Assembly: GCA_052034255.1 (NCBI GenBank)
Contig: JBPOIU010000022.1
Span: forward strand, 25,554 to 89,553
DNA from: JADJEK01 sp052034255
GTDB lineage: Bacteria > Planctomycetota > B15-G4 > JADJEK01
Direction: 5' to 3'
DNA: 64,000 nucleotides
Part shown: in pieces, positions 42,018 through 52,900 of the stretch
Layout of the letters: every line of letters starts with the position of its first letter
Numbering within the stretch: position 1 is the first letter of the stretch
Position numbers and translations under genes: made by a program
Notes under the pieces: model-generated
The model's database searches: none
What the model saw: only the letters and a program-made list of their open reading frames with translations
Told to the model about the DNA's origin: nothing

Positions 42018-42806
42018 TCAGATCCCGTCGGCGATGCCGTTCGCGATCGCCGTCGCGATCGTCTTGCGATACGCCTCGCTGCCGAGATTGCGCGCGTCGG
42101 TCTGGTTCGTGAGGTAGCCGCACTCGACGAGGATCGACGGTCGTCGGTGCCCGACCAGCACGCGGAAGTCGGCGCTGCGGACTCCGCGCGTGGCGATGCC
42201 CGACGCTTTCAGATTGCGCAGCACTGCCTCGGCCACGCGACGGCTCTGCGGGCTCGCGGAGCGCGCGACGTAGACCGTCGCGCCCGCGATCGACCGATCC
42301 TCGTGCGAATCGGCGTGCACCGACACGAGCAAGTCGGCCTTCGTCTTGTCCGCGGTCGCGGCGCGGCGATCGAGCTCGATGAACACATCCTTCGTGCGCG
42401 TCATCGTCACGTGCGCGCCGTGTTGATCGAGTTTCGTCGCCAGCTCCTTCGCGATCGCCAGCGTGATCGACTTCTCCGGGCTCTTCGACACACCTTGCGT
42501 TCCGGGATCCGTGCCGCCGTGGCCGGCGTCGACCACGATCGTCGCTCCACGCAACTCGCCGCGGCTCGCCGTCGGCGCCGGCGCGGGCGGTGTCGTCTTG
42601 CTCGGGGTCGTGACGGCGGGCGCGGGTTTGCTCGGCGGCATCGAGGTGACACTGGGCGCGGGCTTCTGCGGAGCGGGTCGGCTCGTGACCGGGACGTGCT
42701 TCGGTGGAGCGATCGTCTGGGTCGAACCGCAGCCGAGGACGCCGAAGCAAGCCGCGAACGTCACGACCAGCGCGCTTCCGTTGCGCAACACGGAACCCAG
42801 ACCCAT
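42018..42806 (-). CDS. N-acetylmuramoyl-L-alanine amidase lipoprotein (Amidase_3)
   Basis: A 262-residue zinc amidase that cuts the amide between MurNAc and L-Ala in peptidoglycan. The lipoprotein leader ends FGVLGC (Cys 26). A Pro/Thr-rich linker spans ~33-80. The Amidase_3 catalytic domain runs from ~85 to the end, with VVDAGHGGTDPGTQG (zinc His 96), LVSVHADSHED (second His), and ILVECGYLTNQTDA with the catalytic Glu. The ATG at 42806 has GGAGGG at a good distance, so it is preferred over the in-frame ATG at 42830. It is convergent with the GH10-like gene and divergent from the acyl-CoA dehydrogenase. Confidence 0.93.
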   Translation of the reverse strand: MGLGSVLRNGSALVVTFAACFGVLGCGSTQTIAPPKHVPVTSRPAPQKPAPSVTSMPPSKPAPAVTTPSKTTPPAPAPTASRGELRGATIVVDAGHGGTDPGTQGVSKSPEKSITLAIAKELATKLDQHGAHVTMTRTKDVFIELDRRAATADKTKADLLVSVHADSHEDRSIAGATVYVARSASPQSRRVAEAVLRNLKASGIATRGVRSADFRVLVGHRRPSILVECGYLTNQTDARNLGSEAYRKTIATAIANGIADGI

Positions 42807-42986
42807 CGCGTCCACCCTCCACTGCGGCAATCCGCTTGCTCAAGGAATGCAGTCGATCGCGTCGAAATCGATCGCGGCGGCATGCCGCATGCATGCCCGA
42901 TGCGACGCCCATCGCGCCGCTCCTATAAGGGTTCCGGCACGCGCGAGCGAATGCCGTTCGTCCTATTCCTGGATCTGGAGTTCCCG

Positions 42987-44924
42987 ATGACCACCCACCA
43001 CGACAAGGAACGCCAGGAGGCGATGGACGTCGCCGAATCCGCGCGCGAACAACAGTGGAGCCATCCGAGCTTCGCCGCATCGTTGTTCGCCGGCGCATTC
43101 GACCCCGATCTCGTGTTCCCGTACCCCGAGCAGCCGGAAGCCGACCGCGCGAAGGGCGAGGCATTCGCGGCCGAACTCGAACGCTTCCTGCTGACCCATC
43201 ACGATGCCGAAACGGCCGACCGCGACGGCGTCATGCCGCAGGACGTCATCGACGGCCTGATCGAGATGGGCGCGTTCGCGCTGAAGATCCCGGAGAAGTA
43301 CGGCGGGAAAGGCTTCTCGCAAGCGAACTACAACCGCGTGGTTTCGCGCGCGGCGAGCTACTGCGCGTCGACCGCCGTGTGGCTCTCGGCTCACCAGTCC
43401 ATCGGCGTGCCAAACCCGCTGAAGATGTTCGGCAACGACGAGCAGAAGGCCCGCCTGTTCCCGCGCCTCGCGAACGGCGAGTTGTCGGCGTTCGCGCTGA
43501 CCGAGCCCGGCGTGGGTTCCGACCCGGCGAAGATGGAAACGCACGCGGTGCGTTCGCCCGACGGCAAGGGCTGGCTGATCTCCGGCAAAAAGCTCTGGTG
43601 CACGAACGGCCCGATCGCCGACATCCTGATCGTGATGGCGCGCACGCCGTCCGAGATGGTCGACGGCCGCGAGAAGAAGCGCATCACCGCATTCATCGTC
43701 GAGCGCGCGTGGAAGGGCATCTCGGTCGAGCACCGCTGCCAGTTCATGGGCCTGCGTTCGATCCAGAACGGCGTGCTCGTGTTCGAGAACGTGTTCGTTC
43801 CCGACGAGAACGTGCTGTGGGGTGAAGGCAAGGGCCTGAAGCTCGCGCTGATCACGCTGAACTCGGGGCGCTTGACGTTGCCGGCGTGCTGCTCGGGCGT
43901 CGCGCGCTCGGCGTTGCGCATCGCGCGCATGTGGGCCAAGGAACGCGTCCAATGGGGCGCGCCGATCGGCAAGCACGAGGCGGTCGCGCAGAAGCTCGCG
44001 TTCATGGCCTCGCACAGCTTCGCGATGGACTCGATCACCGAGTTCGCGACGGCGCTCGTCGACCGCGGCGACGCCGACGTGCGGCTCGAGGCCGCGATGG
44101 CGAAGCTGTTCTGCTCGGTGACGCTCGAGATGATCCTGAACGAACTGGTGCAAACGCGCGGCGGACGTGGCTTCGAAGAATCGCAGAGCCTGCGTGCGCG
44201 CGGCGAGACGCCATGGCCGGTCGAGCGCATGTATCGCGACGCGCGCATCAACACGATCGTCGAAGGCACGACCGAGATCCTGCACCTGTTCCTCGCGCGC
44301 GAAGCGCTCGACTTCCATCTGTCGAAGGCGGGCGATCTCGTGCTGAAGAAGCTGCCGTTCGGGCAGATGGCGAAGATCGCGGCCAAGTGCGCGGCGTTCT
44401 ATCCGTTCTGGTTCGTCAAGCAGTTCTTGCCGGGAGGCAAGCCCCTGCCCGACGGCGTGCCGTCCGCGCTCGCGGGTCACCTCGCGTTCGTGCGCAAGAC
44501 GGCGAAGAAGCTCGCGCGCACCACGTTCGTGAAGATGCTGCGCCACGGACCGACGCTCGAGCGGCGCGAACTGCTGCTGAACCGCGTCGTCGACGTCGGC
44601 ATCGAGCTGACCGTGATGTCGGCGACGTGCGCGCGCGCGACGATGATGCTGAAGAAGAACCCAAACGACGCGTCCCCGGCCGAACTCGCCGACTTGTTCT
44701 GCCGCATGGCGCGCCGCCGCATCGCGGTGGCGTTCGACGGCATGTCCGACAACGACGACCGCACGGTGGTCGCGGTCGCGAACGGCGTGCTCGAAGGCCG
44801 CTACGCGTGGCAGGAGTACGGCTTCATCGACCCGCTGGCCCGCGAGGAGATCACGAAGGCGAAGGACCGCGGCACGATCCCGGAGCGGGATGCGGCGGAG
44901 GCTCGCTCGGTCCCGCGTCGCTGA
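42987..44924 (+). CDS. Acyl-CoA dehydrogenase, VLCAD/ACAD9-like long form
   Basis: A 645-residue flavoenzyme that oxidises acyl-CoA to trans-2-enoyl-CoA in fatty-acid beta-oxidation. It has the ACAD N-terminal helical domain (~70-180), the beta domain with FALTEPGVGSDPAKMETHAV and KLWCTNGPIADIL, and the helical C domain with RLTLPACCSGVARSALR. The putative catalytic Glu is in NTIVEGTTEILHLFLAREAL. About 190 residues follow the catalytic core, as in the long ACADs (VLCAD/ACAD9 type); the tail has AKKLARTTFVKMLRHGP and YGFIDPLAREEI. The ATG at 42987 has GGAG eight bases upstream. There is no partner ETF gene here. Confidence 0.93.
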   Translation: MTTHHDKERQEAMDVAESAREQQWSHPSFAASLFAGAFDPDLVFPYPEQPEADRAKGEAFAAELERFLLTHHDAETADRDGVMPQDVIDGLIEMGAFALKIPEKYGGKGFSQANYNRVVSRAASYCASTAVWLSAHQSIGVPNPLKMFGNDEQKARLFPRLANGELSAFALTEPGVGSDPAKMETHAVRSPDGKGWLISGKKLWCTNGPIADILIVMARTPSEMVDGREKKRITAFIVERAWKGISVEHRCQFMGLRSIQNGVLVFENVFVPDENVLWGEGKGLKLALITLNSGRLTLPACCSGVARSALRIARMWAKERVQWGAPIGKHEAVAQKLAFMASHSFAMDSITEFATALVDRGDADVRLEAAMAKLFCSVTLEMILNELVQTRGGRGFEESQSLRARGETPWPVERMYRDARINTIVEGTTEILHLFLAREALDFHLSKAGDLVLKKLPFGQMAKIAAKCAAFYPFWFVKQFLPGGKPLPDGVPSALAGHLAFVRKTAKKLARTTFVKMLRHGPTLERRELLLNRVVDVGIELTVMSATCARATMMLKKNPNDASPAELADLFCRMARRRIAVAFDGMSDNDDRTVVAVANGVLEGRYAWQEYGFIDPLAREEITKAKDRGTIPERDAAEARSVPRR

Positions 44925-44930
44925 CGCGGG
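44912..44930. terminator. Perfect 8-bp hairpin at convergent ACAD/PdxH ends
   Basis: The arms CCCGCGTC (44912-44919) and GACGCGGG (44923-44930) are exact reverse complements around a GCT loop. The right arm runs over the stop codon of the acyl-CoA dehydrogenase gene, and the convergent pdxH stop is seven bases further on. There is no T-run. By position it is a likely shared transcription-end or mRNA-stability hairpin, similar to the one at 3181-3202. Confidence 0.45.
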
Positions 44931-44936
44931 CGAACC

Positions 44937-45572
44937 TCACGGATACAGCCGCTCCACGAGCCAGCCGCGCCCTTTTCGCGTGTAACGGAACCGATCGTGC
45001 AGGCGGCTCGAGCGGCCTTGCCAGAACTCGACCGTGTCGGGCTTCAGCAGGTAGCCGCCCCATTGCGGCGGCGGCGGCACGTCCTTGCCCTTGAAGCGTG
45101 CTTCGGCGTCGAGCGCTTCGCGCTCGAGCGTCGCTCGATCCGCGAGCACCGCGCTCTGCTTCGATGCCCACGCGCCGATCTGCGAACCGCGAGGACGCGA
45201 GCGGAAGTACGCCTCGGTTTCCTTGCGCGACAGGCGCGCGACCTTGCCCGCCACGCGCACCTGACGCTCGAACGGCATCCAGTAGAAGCACAGCGCCGCG
45301 TTCGGGTTCGCGGCGAGGTCCATGCCCTTTTCGCTCTCGTAGTTCGTGAAGAACGAGAAGCCGTCGGCCGCGAGCCCCTTCAACAACACGATGCGGACCG
45401 AGGGCGCGCCGGACGCGTCGGCCGTCGCCAGCGCCATCGCGTTCGGTTCGATCGGATCGGTCGCGAGCCACTCGTCGAACCACGTGTGGAACTGGCGCAT
45501 GGGCTCGGGGTCGAGTTCGTGTTCGGCCAAGCCGCGATCGCGACAGTGCGTGCGCAGGTCGAGTTCGTTCAT
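44937..45572 (-). CDS. pdxH: Pyridoxamine 5'-phosphate oxidase
   Basis: A 211-residue FMN-dependent enzyme of vitamin B6 metabolism that oxidises pyridoxine/pyridoxamine 5'-phosphate to pyridoxal 5'-phosphate. The family blocks are complete: EPNAMALATADASGAPSVR, IVLLKGLAADGFSFFTNYES, FYWMPFERQVRVAG, RPRGSQIGAWASKQS, and the C-terminal VEFWQGRSSRLHDRFRY with the conserved substrate-binding RLHDR. Length is normal. The ATG at 45572 begins at MNELDLRTHC; an upstream in-frame ATG at 45650 would add an unlikely Arg/Pro-rich leader. The gene stands alone and is divergent from the epimerase gene. Confidence 0.96.
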   Translation of the reverse strand: MNELDLRTHCRDRGLAEHELDPEPMRQFHTWFDEWLATDPIEPNAMALATADASGAPSVRIVLLKGLAADGFSFFTNYESEKGMDLAANPNAALCFYWMPFERQVRVAGKVARLSRKETEAYFRSRPRGSQIGAWASKQSAVLADRATLEREALDAEARFKGKDVPPPPQWGGYLLKPDTVEFWQGRSSRLHDRFRYTRKGRGWLVERLYP

Positions 45573-45732
45573 CACGCGGACTCCATGGCGGGGGTGCGCG
45601 AGCCTACTGCGCCGCGGAGGTGAACGCGCGCTTGCGACGAACGACCGCACGGGTGCGCGGGCGGGCCGGGTTCACGCTTGCGCGACTTCCCCGCGCGCGC
45701 ATGATCGCGGACCCGTCGTCGCGAGGCGTCCC

Positions 45733-46839
45733 GTGAGCTCCCCCACCACCATCGTTCGCCTGGACGCCGAACTCCTCGACGTCGACCTCACGGTTCCGTT
45801 CGGCATCGCGAGCGGTGCTCAACCGCGCGCGAACAACGTGCTCGTGCGCGTGATCCTCGCCGATGGCACCTGCGGCCTCGGCGAAGCCGCGCCGTTCCCC
45901 GCCGTGACCGGCGAGACCCAAGCATCGACGCTGGCCGCGCTCGACGGCTTGCGCCCACGCGTCCTCGGCGCCGACGCGCTGTCGTGGCGCGCGCTCGCGG
46001 ATGCGTGGCGCGAAGCCGCCCCCGCCGCGAAGGCCGCGCGTTGCGCGTTGGAAGTCGCGCTGCTCGACGCCTGGACGAAGCGCGCCGGCATCGCGTTGCG
46101 CACGTTCTTCGGCGGCGTCGAGTCGACGTTGCGCACCGGCATGACCGTCACCACGGGCGACGTGGCGGAAGCCCGCGACGCGGCGCAGGACATCGCGGAC
46201 CGCGGCATCGCCACGTTCAAGATCAAGGTCGGCGCCACCGATTGGTCGCACGACGTCGAACGCGTGGTCGCGGTGCGCGACGTCGCGCCACGCGGGCGCA
46301 TCTTGCTCGACGGCAACGGCGGCCTGGCGGCCGCGGATGCGCTGCGCCTGGTCCGCGAACTCGATCGTCACGAAGTCCCGATCGCGCTGTTCGAACAGCC
46401 CTGCGCCGCGGACGACCTCGACGGCATGGCGCGAGTCACGCACGGCTGCAACGTCCCGGTCTGCGCCGACGAGTCGGTGACGACCCCGGCCGATGCGCTG
46501 GCGCTGGTCCGGTCGGGGGCGTGTGCCGCGTTCAACATCAAGCTGATGAAGAGCGGTGTCGCCCACGCGCTCGCAATCGCGTCGATCGCGAAGGCCGCGG
46601 GGTACGGGCTGATGATCGGCGGCATGGTCGAAACGGTGCTCGCGATGAGCGCGTCGGCGTGTTTCGCCGCAGGGCTCGGCGGGTTCGCGTACGTCGACCT
46701 CGACACGCCGATGTTCATGCGCACCAATCCGTTCCGTGGCGGCTACGTACAGCGCGGCGACGTGCTGGACCTGACCGCGATCGAGAGCGGGCACGGGGTC
46801 CGCGAGCTTTCGGCCGACGCGACGAACTCGTCCTCGTGA
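45733..46839 (+). CDS. Dipeptide epimerase, L-Ala-D/L-Glu-epimerase-like (enolase superfamily)
   Basis: A 368-residue enzyme of the muconate-lactonizing subgroup of the enolase superfamily. The KxK motif lies in TFKIKVG near 162. Metal ligands lie in ILLDGNGG near 191, ALFEQPC near 222 and VCADES near 245, and the second catalytic Lys in NIKLMKSG near 270. The KxK/KxxKSG pattern is typical of dipeptide epimerases, which invert L-Ala-D-Glu from muropeptides to L-Ala-L-Glu. A cycloisomerase role is less likely because no aromatic-degradation genes are present. The start is a GTG with GAGGC upstream. The window also carries an amidase, a VanX and NagB, which fits wall recycling. Confidence 0.88.
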   Translation: MSSPTTIVRLDAELLDVDLTVPFGIASGAQPRANNVLVRVILADGTCGLGEAAPFPAVTGETQASTLAALDGLRPRVLGADALSWRALADAWREAAPAAKAARCALEVALLDAWTKRAGIALRTFFGGVESTLRTGMTVTTGDVAEARDAAQDIADRGIATFKIKVGATDWSHDVERVVAVRDVAPRGRILLDGNGGLAAADALRLVRELDRHEVPIALFEQPCAADDLDGMARVTHGCNVPVCADESVTTPADALALVRSGACAAFNIKLMKSGVAHALAIASIAKAAGYGLMIGGMVETVLAMSASACFAAGLGGFAYVDLDTPMFMRTNPFRGGYVQRGDVLDLTAIESGHGVRELSADATNSSS

Positions 46840-46948
46840 CAACCGTTTGACGAAGCGGGAACCCGCTCGTCCGTCGACTGGTCCATTCGACTTTCGTTCC
46901 GCTGGCTCGGGTTTCGTCCTTCACCGCCCTCTTCTCGGGAACCTCGAC

Positions 46949-49900
46949 ATGGTCGCCACCCTCCGCGCACTCGTCGGCAGTCTGATCGCCACGTCGTGCT
47001 TCTGCGCTTCCCCGAGCGCTGGACTGGCCGCGCCGCTCCGCACCCAAGACCCGGCGGCGGCCCCGGCATCGAAGGACACGGCGCTCACCCAAGCGCGAGC
47101 CGCTCTGCTGCGTGGCGACGTCGCCGCCGCTCGCGCTGTGCTCGACGCGGCCCTGGCGACCGACCCCGGGTGGGTCGATGCGCGGACGCTGCGCGCCTTC
47201 GCGTGCGTCGCCGCCGGCGACGACACGGCCGCGATCGCCGACTTCACCGCGATCGCGCGCGCCGAACCCGAATCACCCGCGGGGTTGGAAGCGCGGTTCG
47301 CGATCGCGCAGCGGTTCGCCGCGCTCGGACGCCACGCCGAAGCCTCGGCCGCGACGGCCGAGGCCGTCGCGGACCTCCGCGGCGCAAAACGCCGGCACAC
47401 CTTGGCCCCCATCTACGCGCGGACGGCGGCCGAACTGCTGCGGCCGGCGCAGGATGCCCCGGGCGCGGTCACCGCCGCACCGCAGCCCGCGAAAGCACTC
47501 GTCCTGCTGCTGCTCGCCGAAGGTCTGTCCGCGCTCGGAGCCGACGCGAACGCGATCTCGCTCGACGTCATGCGCTGCGAGCACGCGATCGCACAGGATC
47601 CCGCCGACGTCATGCGTCGGGCCGCGCTGCTGCGCGCATCGAATCTTGCACCCGGCGAACTCGCAGAAATCGACTACCTCGAAGGCCACGCCCGCGCGCG
47701 GTCGGGTGACGCTTCCGGCGCGTGGGACGCATGGCGCCGGGCAGCGACGGATCCGGCGCAGCCATTCGCCGCGAAGGCGCTCGAGGACGCGGCGTTGCTG
47801 TTCGCGACCTCCGACGATTTCCACTCGATGCGTGACGCGGCGGTCGACCTCGCGCAAGACCTGCTCGAGCGCTTCCCGAGCTTCGAGCGCACTCCCACGG
47901 TCGTCCTGACGGTGTTGCAGGAATTGGCGGCGCGCGAGGTCGGCTCCGCGCGCGCGCTGCAACTGCTCGACGTGTTCATCCGCACCTACGCCGAGCACCG
48001 CTTGCTGGCGGACGCGATCCAACTGCAAGACGAGCTGTTGATCGCGCAAGGGCGACTCGACGAGGGAGCCCTGCGCTTGAGCGCGTTCCTGACGGCGCGA
48101 CCGGCGGACGCGAAATCCCGCGAGATCGCGAACCGTTTGCGCGACCGCCGCTTCGATCTCGCCGTGCAGGCGAGTTCCGACGCGATCCGCGCCGGTGAGG
48201 CCACGCACACCACCGCCGTGGCGGCCGCGCGGGCGCGCTGGAACGACTTCCTGGCGGCATATCCGCTCGACGAGCGCGCTGCGGACGCGAGTTTCGAGCT
48301 GGCGGCCATCGACGTGCGCGAGCGCGCGTTCGACGCCGCGCTGGAGCGCTACGCCGATGTGCGCCGGCGGTTCCCGAACGAGATCCAAGCCCATCGCGCC
48401 GCGATCGAGAGCGCGCGCATCCTGGCCCGCGAGCGCGGGAACTACGACGCCGCCTTCGCGGCGCTCGCCGAAGTCCCCGCCGATTCGAGCCTCGCCAAAT
48501 CGGCCGCCGATCTCGCAGCTGCCTGGCGAGCGCCGGAGATCGACCTCGATTCGGCCGTGCTCCAGCCCGCCAACGCCGGACGACTGCTGCTGCATCTGCG
48601 CAACCTCGCATCGGCGACCATCGCGATCTACCGCGTGCGCGCCGAGGACGTGTTCACCGCGCACGGGACGCTGGCCGCGCTCGATTCCATCGACGTCACG
48701 CTCGTCACGCCCGAGCGTTCGTTCCCCGTCGGCGTCGACGGCTATGCCCCGTATCGACGGTTCGACGTGCCGGTCGACCTCCCCGCCGAGGACGCGTCGA
48801 CGACGCTGATCGTCACCGCGCGCTCCGGCGATCACGAAGCGCGCGCGATCGCTCTGTTCTCGAACGCCGCGCTGGCCGCCGTCGTCGCGCGCGGAGCCAT
48901 CGAGCCGATCGCGTTCGATCGAACGACCGGCGCATTGCTCGAGCGACCGCCGTTCCGCGCAGCCTTCGACGGCGTGACGTCGACGAAACCGTCCCCGACG
49001 CCACCGCCCGGCGGCTTCACGACGGCTGGCGTGTTCGCCCGGACGCCGCTCGGCGACGCCTTCGCCGCCTACGAGCTCGGAACGCTCCCCGCGCCGACCG
49101 TCCACGCGCCCCTCGCGACCCTGACCGCGGAATCGCCGACGTACGGGCCGGGAGACACGATCCACGTGTTCGGCATGGTGCGTTCGGCGACGGAAGGACG
49201 AGTGGCGCCGTGGCCGCAAGACGCGCGCCTGCGCATGGTGTGGACCAACGAGCAGTCCGAGATCCTCGGCGTCGACCCACTCGTACCGGCGACGCTCGAG
49301 GGATTCGTGCATGGGTCCTACGTGGTGCCGCGCGACGTGAAGGCCGCGCGCACCATCCGTTGCCGTCTCGAACGACAGCAGAGCGGCGAGGCGCCGCTGA
49401 TCCTGGCGACCTCGACGTTCACGATCACGCCGGCCGTCCCGCGCACGCTGTCGCTGACGTGCGAGAACGACGATGGCTCGCGGGCCGCACTGACCGCTGG
49501 AGTCGCGCAGCGTGTGACGCTGCGACTGCGCACGGACCAGCCGATGCCGGCAGTCGCGGTGCTCGTGCGCGTCGAAGACGACGCGGAACGACGCCTGCTC
49601 ACCGACGAGCTCGGCCGCGTCCACCTGACGATCGACGGCGCACGGACGACGTTCACCGACTCGGTCAGCGTGACGGCGAACGCGCTCGGTGAGTCGTACG
49701 CGTTCGAGATCCCGGTCCGTCATCCGAGCGTGGACTGGACGCGGCCGAGCGATGCGACGGTCCCGTTCGTCGTCCACGAACCGTCGCCTCTGGTGTTGGC
49801 GGCCGAGGCCAAAGACGGCGCGGTGGCCGCAGGCGCGCGCGCGCGCCTGACGATCCGCAGTCTCGGGGCGTGGGCGCGGGGGCCGTTGCTGCCGACGCAG

Positions 49901-52900
49901 GAGCTCGTGGCGGACGCGAACGGACGCGCGAGCGTGACGTTCACGCCGCCTGCCCCGGGCCCGTGTCAGGCGTGGGTCGAATGGACGGCGCCCGACGGCA
50001 CGCTGCGGACGACGTCGTTCACGCTCCTCGTGTTCGGCGACTCCGCCGAGCCCGGATTGCAGATCCTGCCGCCGACAAAGAAGGCGCCGCACGGTGCGAC
50101 GATCGCGCTGCGCGTCCATGCCGCGATCGACGCCGGTCCAGCACTGTTCGTCACGCATGCGCGGCAGTTGGTGGATGCGCGCATCGTGCAACTCCAGCGC
50201 GGCTGGAACACGATCGAGGTCACGTTGCCGCGGCTGCCGGAAGTCGCCTGCGTCGTGTCGGCGCGCGCGCTGCGCGGCGCGACGACGTACGCGGCGACCA
50301 CGACGATTCGACTCGACCAGCCGCTGCGTATCGCGCTCGCCGTCGACGACGGCGCGCCACGCACTGCGACGGCGCGGATCACCGATGCCAGCGCTGCCCC
50401 ACTGGCCGCCGATGTCGCGTATTGGTTGATGCGCACGGACGACGCGCCGCGCGTCCAGCGCTCGCTGTCCACCGCCGCGTCGGTGGGCCTCGAATCGACG
50501 TCCACTGCATCGGCGCTGATCTTCGATGGCGACAAGCCTCTGCCCCAATCGCGTTCGACCGTCGACGCGGCGCTGGAGAACGCGTTGCGCGAGATCGCGT
50601 CCGCGACGCGCGCGGACGCGGCGGCGCTGCTCGTCGAATCGCTCGAGTTGGGCGAGCTGGCGCGAATCCGGCCTCTGGTCCCGGAGGCCGAGGTCCGCGC
50701 CGGGCTCGATTCCGAGCCGAGCGTCGGCGGCGGAGGCGGGGCCCGCTACGGACGGCGCGCGGGCGGAAAGAGCAAGAAGCAGCGCAGCGAGACGGATGGA
50801 GGCGAACGCGTGGTCGCGGTTCCCGCAGTGGCCCGCCGACTCGACGCACGCTCCGACGCGTCGGGTCGGTCGGTATGGACGCTGCCCGCGCGGTTGGAGC
50901 CCGGCTCGTACACGGTGCTCGCGATCGCGTCGGCGGGCGCGACGTGCGTCGGCACCGCGAGCACGACGTTCACGGTGACCACCGAAACGGCGGTGCGCGT
51001 GGCGGCTCCGACCCTGCTGCGCAGTTCGGACCGCGCACGCGTGCGCATCGAACTCGAGCGGCGCTCCGACGTCGCGACCGCCGTCGACGTCGAGCTCGAG
51101 ACGACGCTGTCCGACGCCCCCGTCCGCGCGACCGTGCAACTCGCCGCGCGTGGCGGTCGCAATGTCACGCTCGAACTGCCCGGCTTGCGACCCGGGACCG
51201 GGATGTTGCGCGTGCGCGCCGCGGGAACGACGTACGAGAGCCCGCTGACGGTCGTTCCCGACGGTGTGCCGATGGTGCTCGCCGCCGCGACGACGGATGC
51301 GGTCGAACGCGCGCAGCTCGCAGTGCGCGACGGCGATGCGGCCGGGGTCGCCGAACTGGTGCTCGACGCGGCGGCGCCCGCGGCGCTGCTGTCGCTGGCG
51401 GAGGAATCGGACGCCGACGACGTGGAGGGCGATCTGCGGGCGACCGCGCTGCGCCTCTGGACCGAGATCGAAGCGCTGCGCGCCACGGAGCCGTTCGCGC
51501 GAGAAGCCGCGCAACGCCGCGAGCCCATCCGGATCCGCGCCCAGCGGCGTTTGGACCGCCTGGGTTTCTGGATCCAGGACGCGACGGCGCTCGATCCGCT
51601 GCTCGTGCATGCGCTCGCGCGCGCTCCGACCGCTGGACTCGACGTGTCGAATGGACTGCGCACCCGACTCGACGCCGCGCTGGCGGAGCGACTCGCGCAC
51701 GCTGGTTCCGACGCCGAACAGGCCTGGCTGCTGTTCTGCCGCGGCACGCTGACCGATCAGGACTTCGGCCGCGTCAACCGCCTGATGCGCACGCGCGCGA
51801 AGCTCGACGCGGGCACGCTCGCGCTGCTCGCGAATGCGCTCGCCGCATCGCACATGACCACGGGCGCGAACGACGCATTCACCGAACTGCGGTCGCGGCT
51901 CGCGCCCGGTCGCCCGGCTCCGACCGTGTCCCCGTTCGCCGAGGTCACGCCGACGGAGATCGCCGCGTTGGCGATCGATGCCGCGCGCGCCCTCGGTCAG
52001 GACGCGGCGACCGCGCCCGAATTGGCGGCGCTCGCGGCGGGCCTGGAGGCTTCGGCGTCACCGGCTCTGAGCAACCGCATGGCGCGCATTCTCGCGCTCC
52101 GCGCCGAACCGGCCGCCGCCAGCGCGTCCGCGACGCGCTTCGAGGCGACCGCGGCCGGTGCCCCACTCGCCGCGCTGGTCGATGCGAAGCCCTGGCAGAG
52201 CGCGCGCGTCGTGTTGACCACGGAGACGTTGGCCGCAGGAGTGGAACTCGCGCGCAGCGGACCGGCCGTCGGCGCACGCGCGCGGTTGGCGCAGGTGCGC
52301 TGCGTCGCGCTCGAACGCCTGCCGCTGGCGCAGGTCGACGCGCAGCATCGCTTCTGGCGCAGCGAAGACGTCCGCGACGGGATCCTCGTCCGCGTCGGCG
52401 ACGACGTGCTGCGGGCTCCGCTCCGCAGGCTCGACTGGAACGCGCCGACGTCGCTATCGCCCACGCGCAACGTGGCGATGATGCTGTCGCCGAGGATCAC
52501 GGAACTCGACGCGCCGACGACCTGGTGGTTCATGCCGAAGGTCGAGGGCTACACGTTCACCGTCGAGTACGGCGCGCTGCGCGTGCTGCAGGACGCACGT
52601 GGGACGTGGCTCGAGATCGCCACGCCGAAGGAGCGTGAGGTCTCGCTCCAACTGAACGTGCGCATCCACGCCGCACTTCCGGGCACGTACGCGGTGCCGA
52701 CACTGCTCCTCGCTCGCTCGCCGGGTGATCTGGTGGCGCGACCGAGCGGCGGCGGTCCCGGCATGCTCGCGACCGATGCCCCCGACGGCTCGACACCGGC
52801 GCCGGAGTGGACTCCGGTCGAGCGCCTCGAAACCGCGCGGGTCGCGTTCGCGCGCGACGATCTTGCGCGCACGACCGAATTGCTGGCGCCGCTGCTCGAC

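Noticed and set aside
47273..51853. 1526-codon open frame on the minus strand
   Set aside because: It lies antisense to the macroglobulin-like gene, is dominated by Arg/Glu/Gln low-complexity sequence, and has no start signal or domain. Such long antisense frames are expected in high-GC coding DNA.
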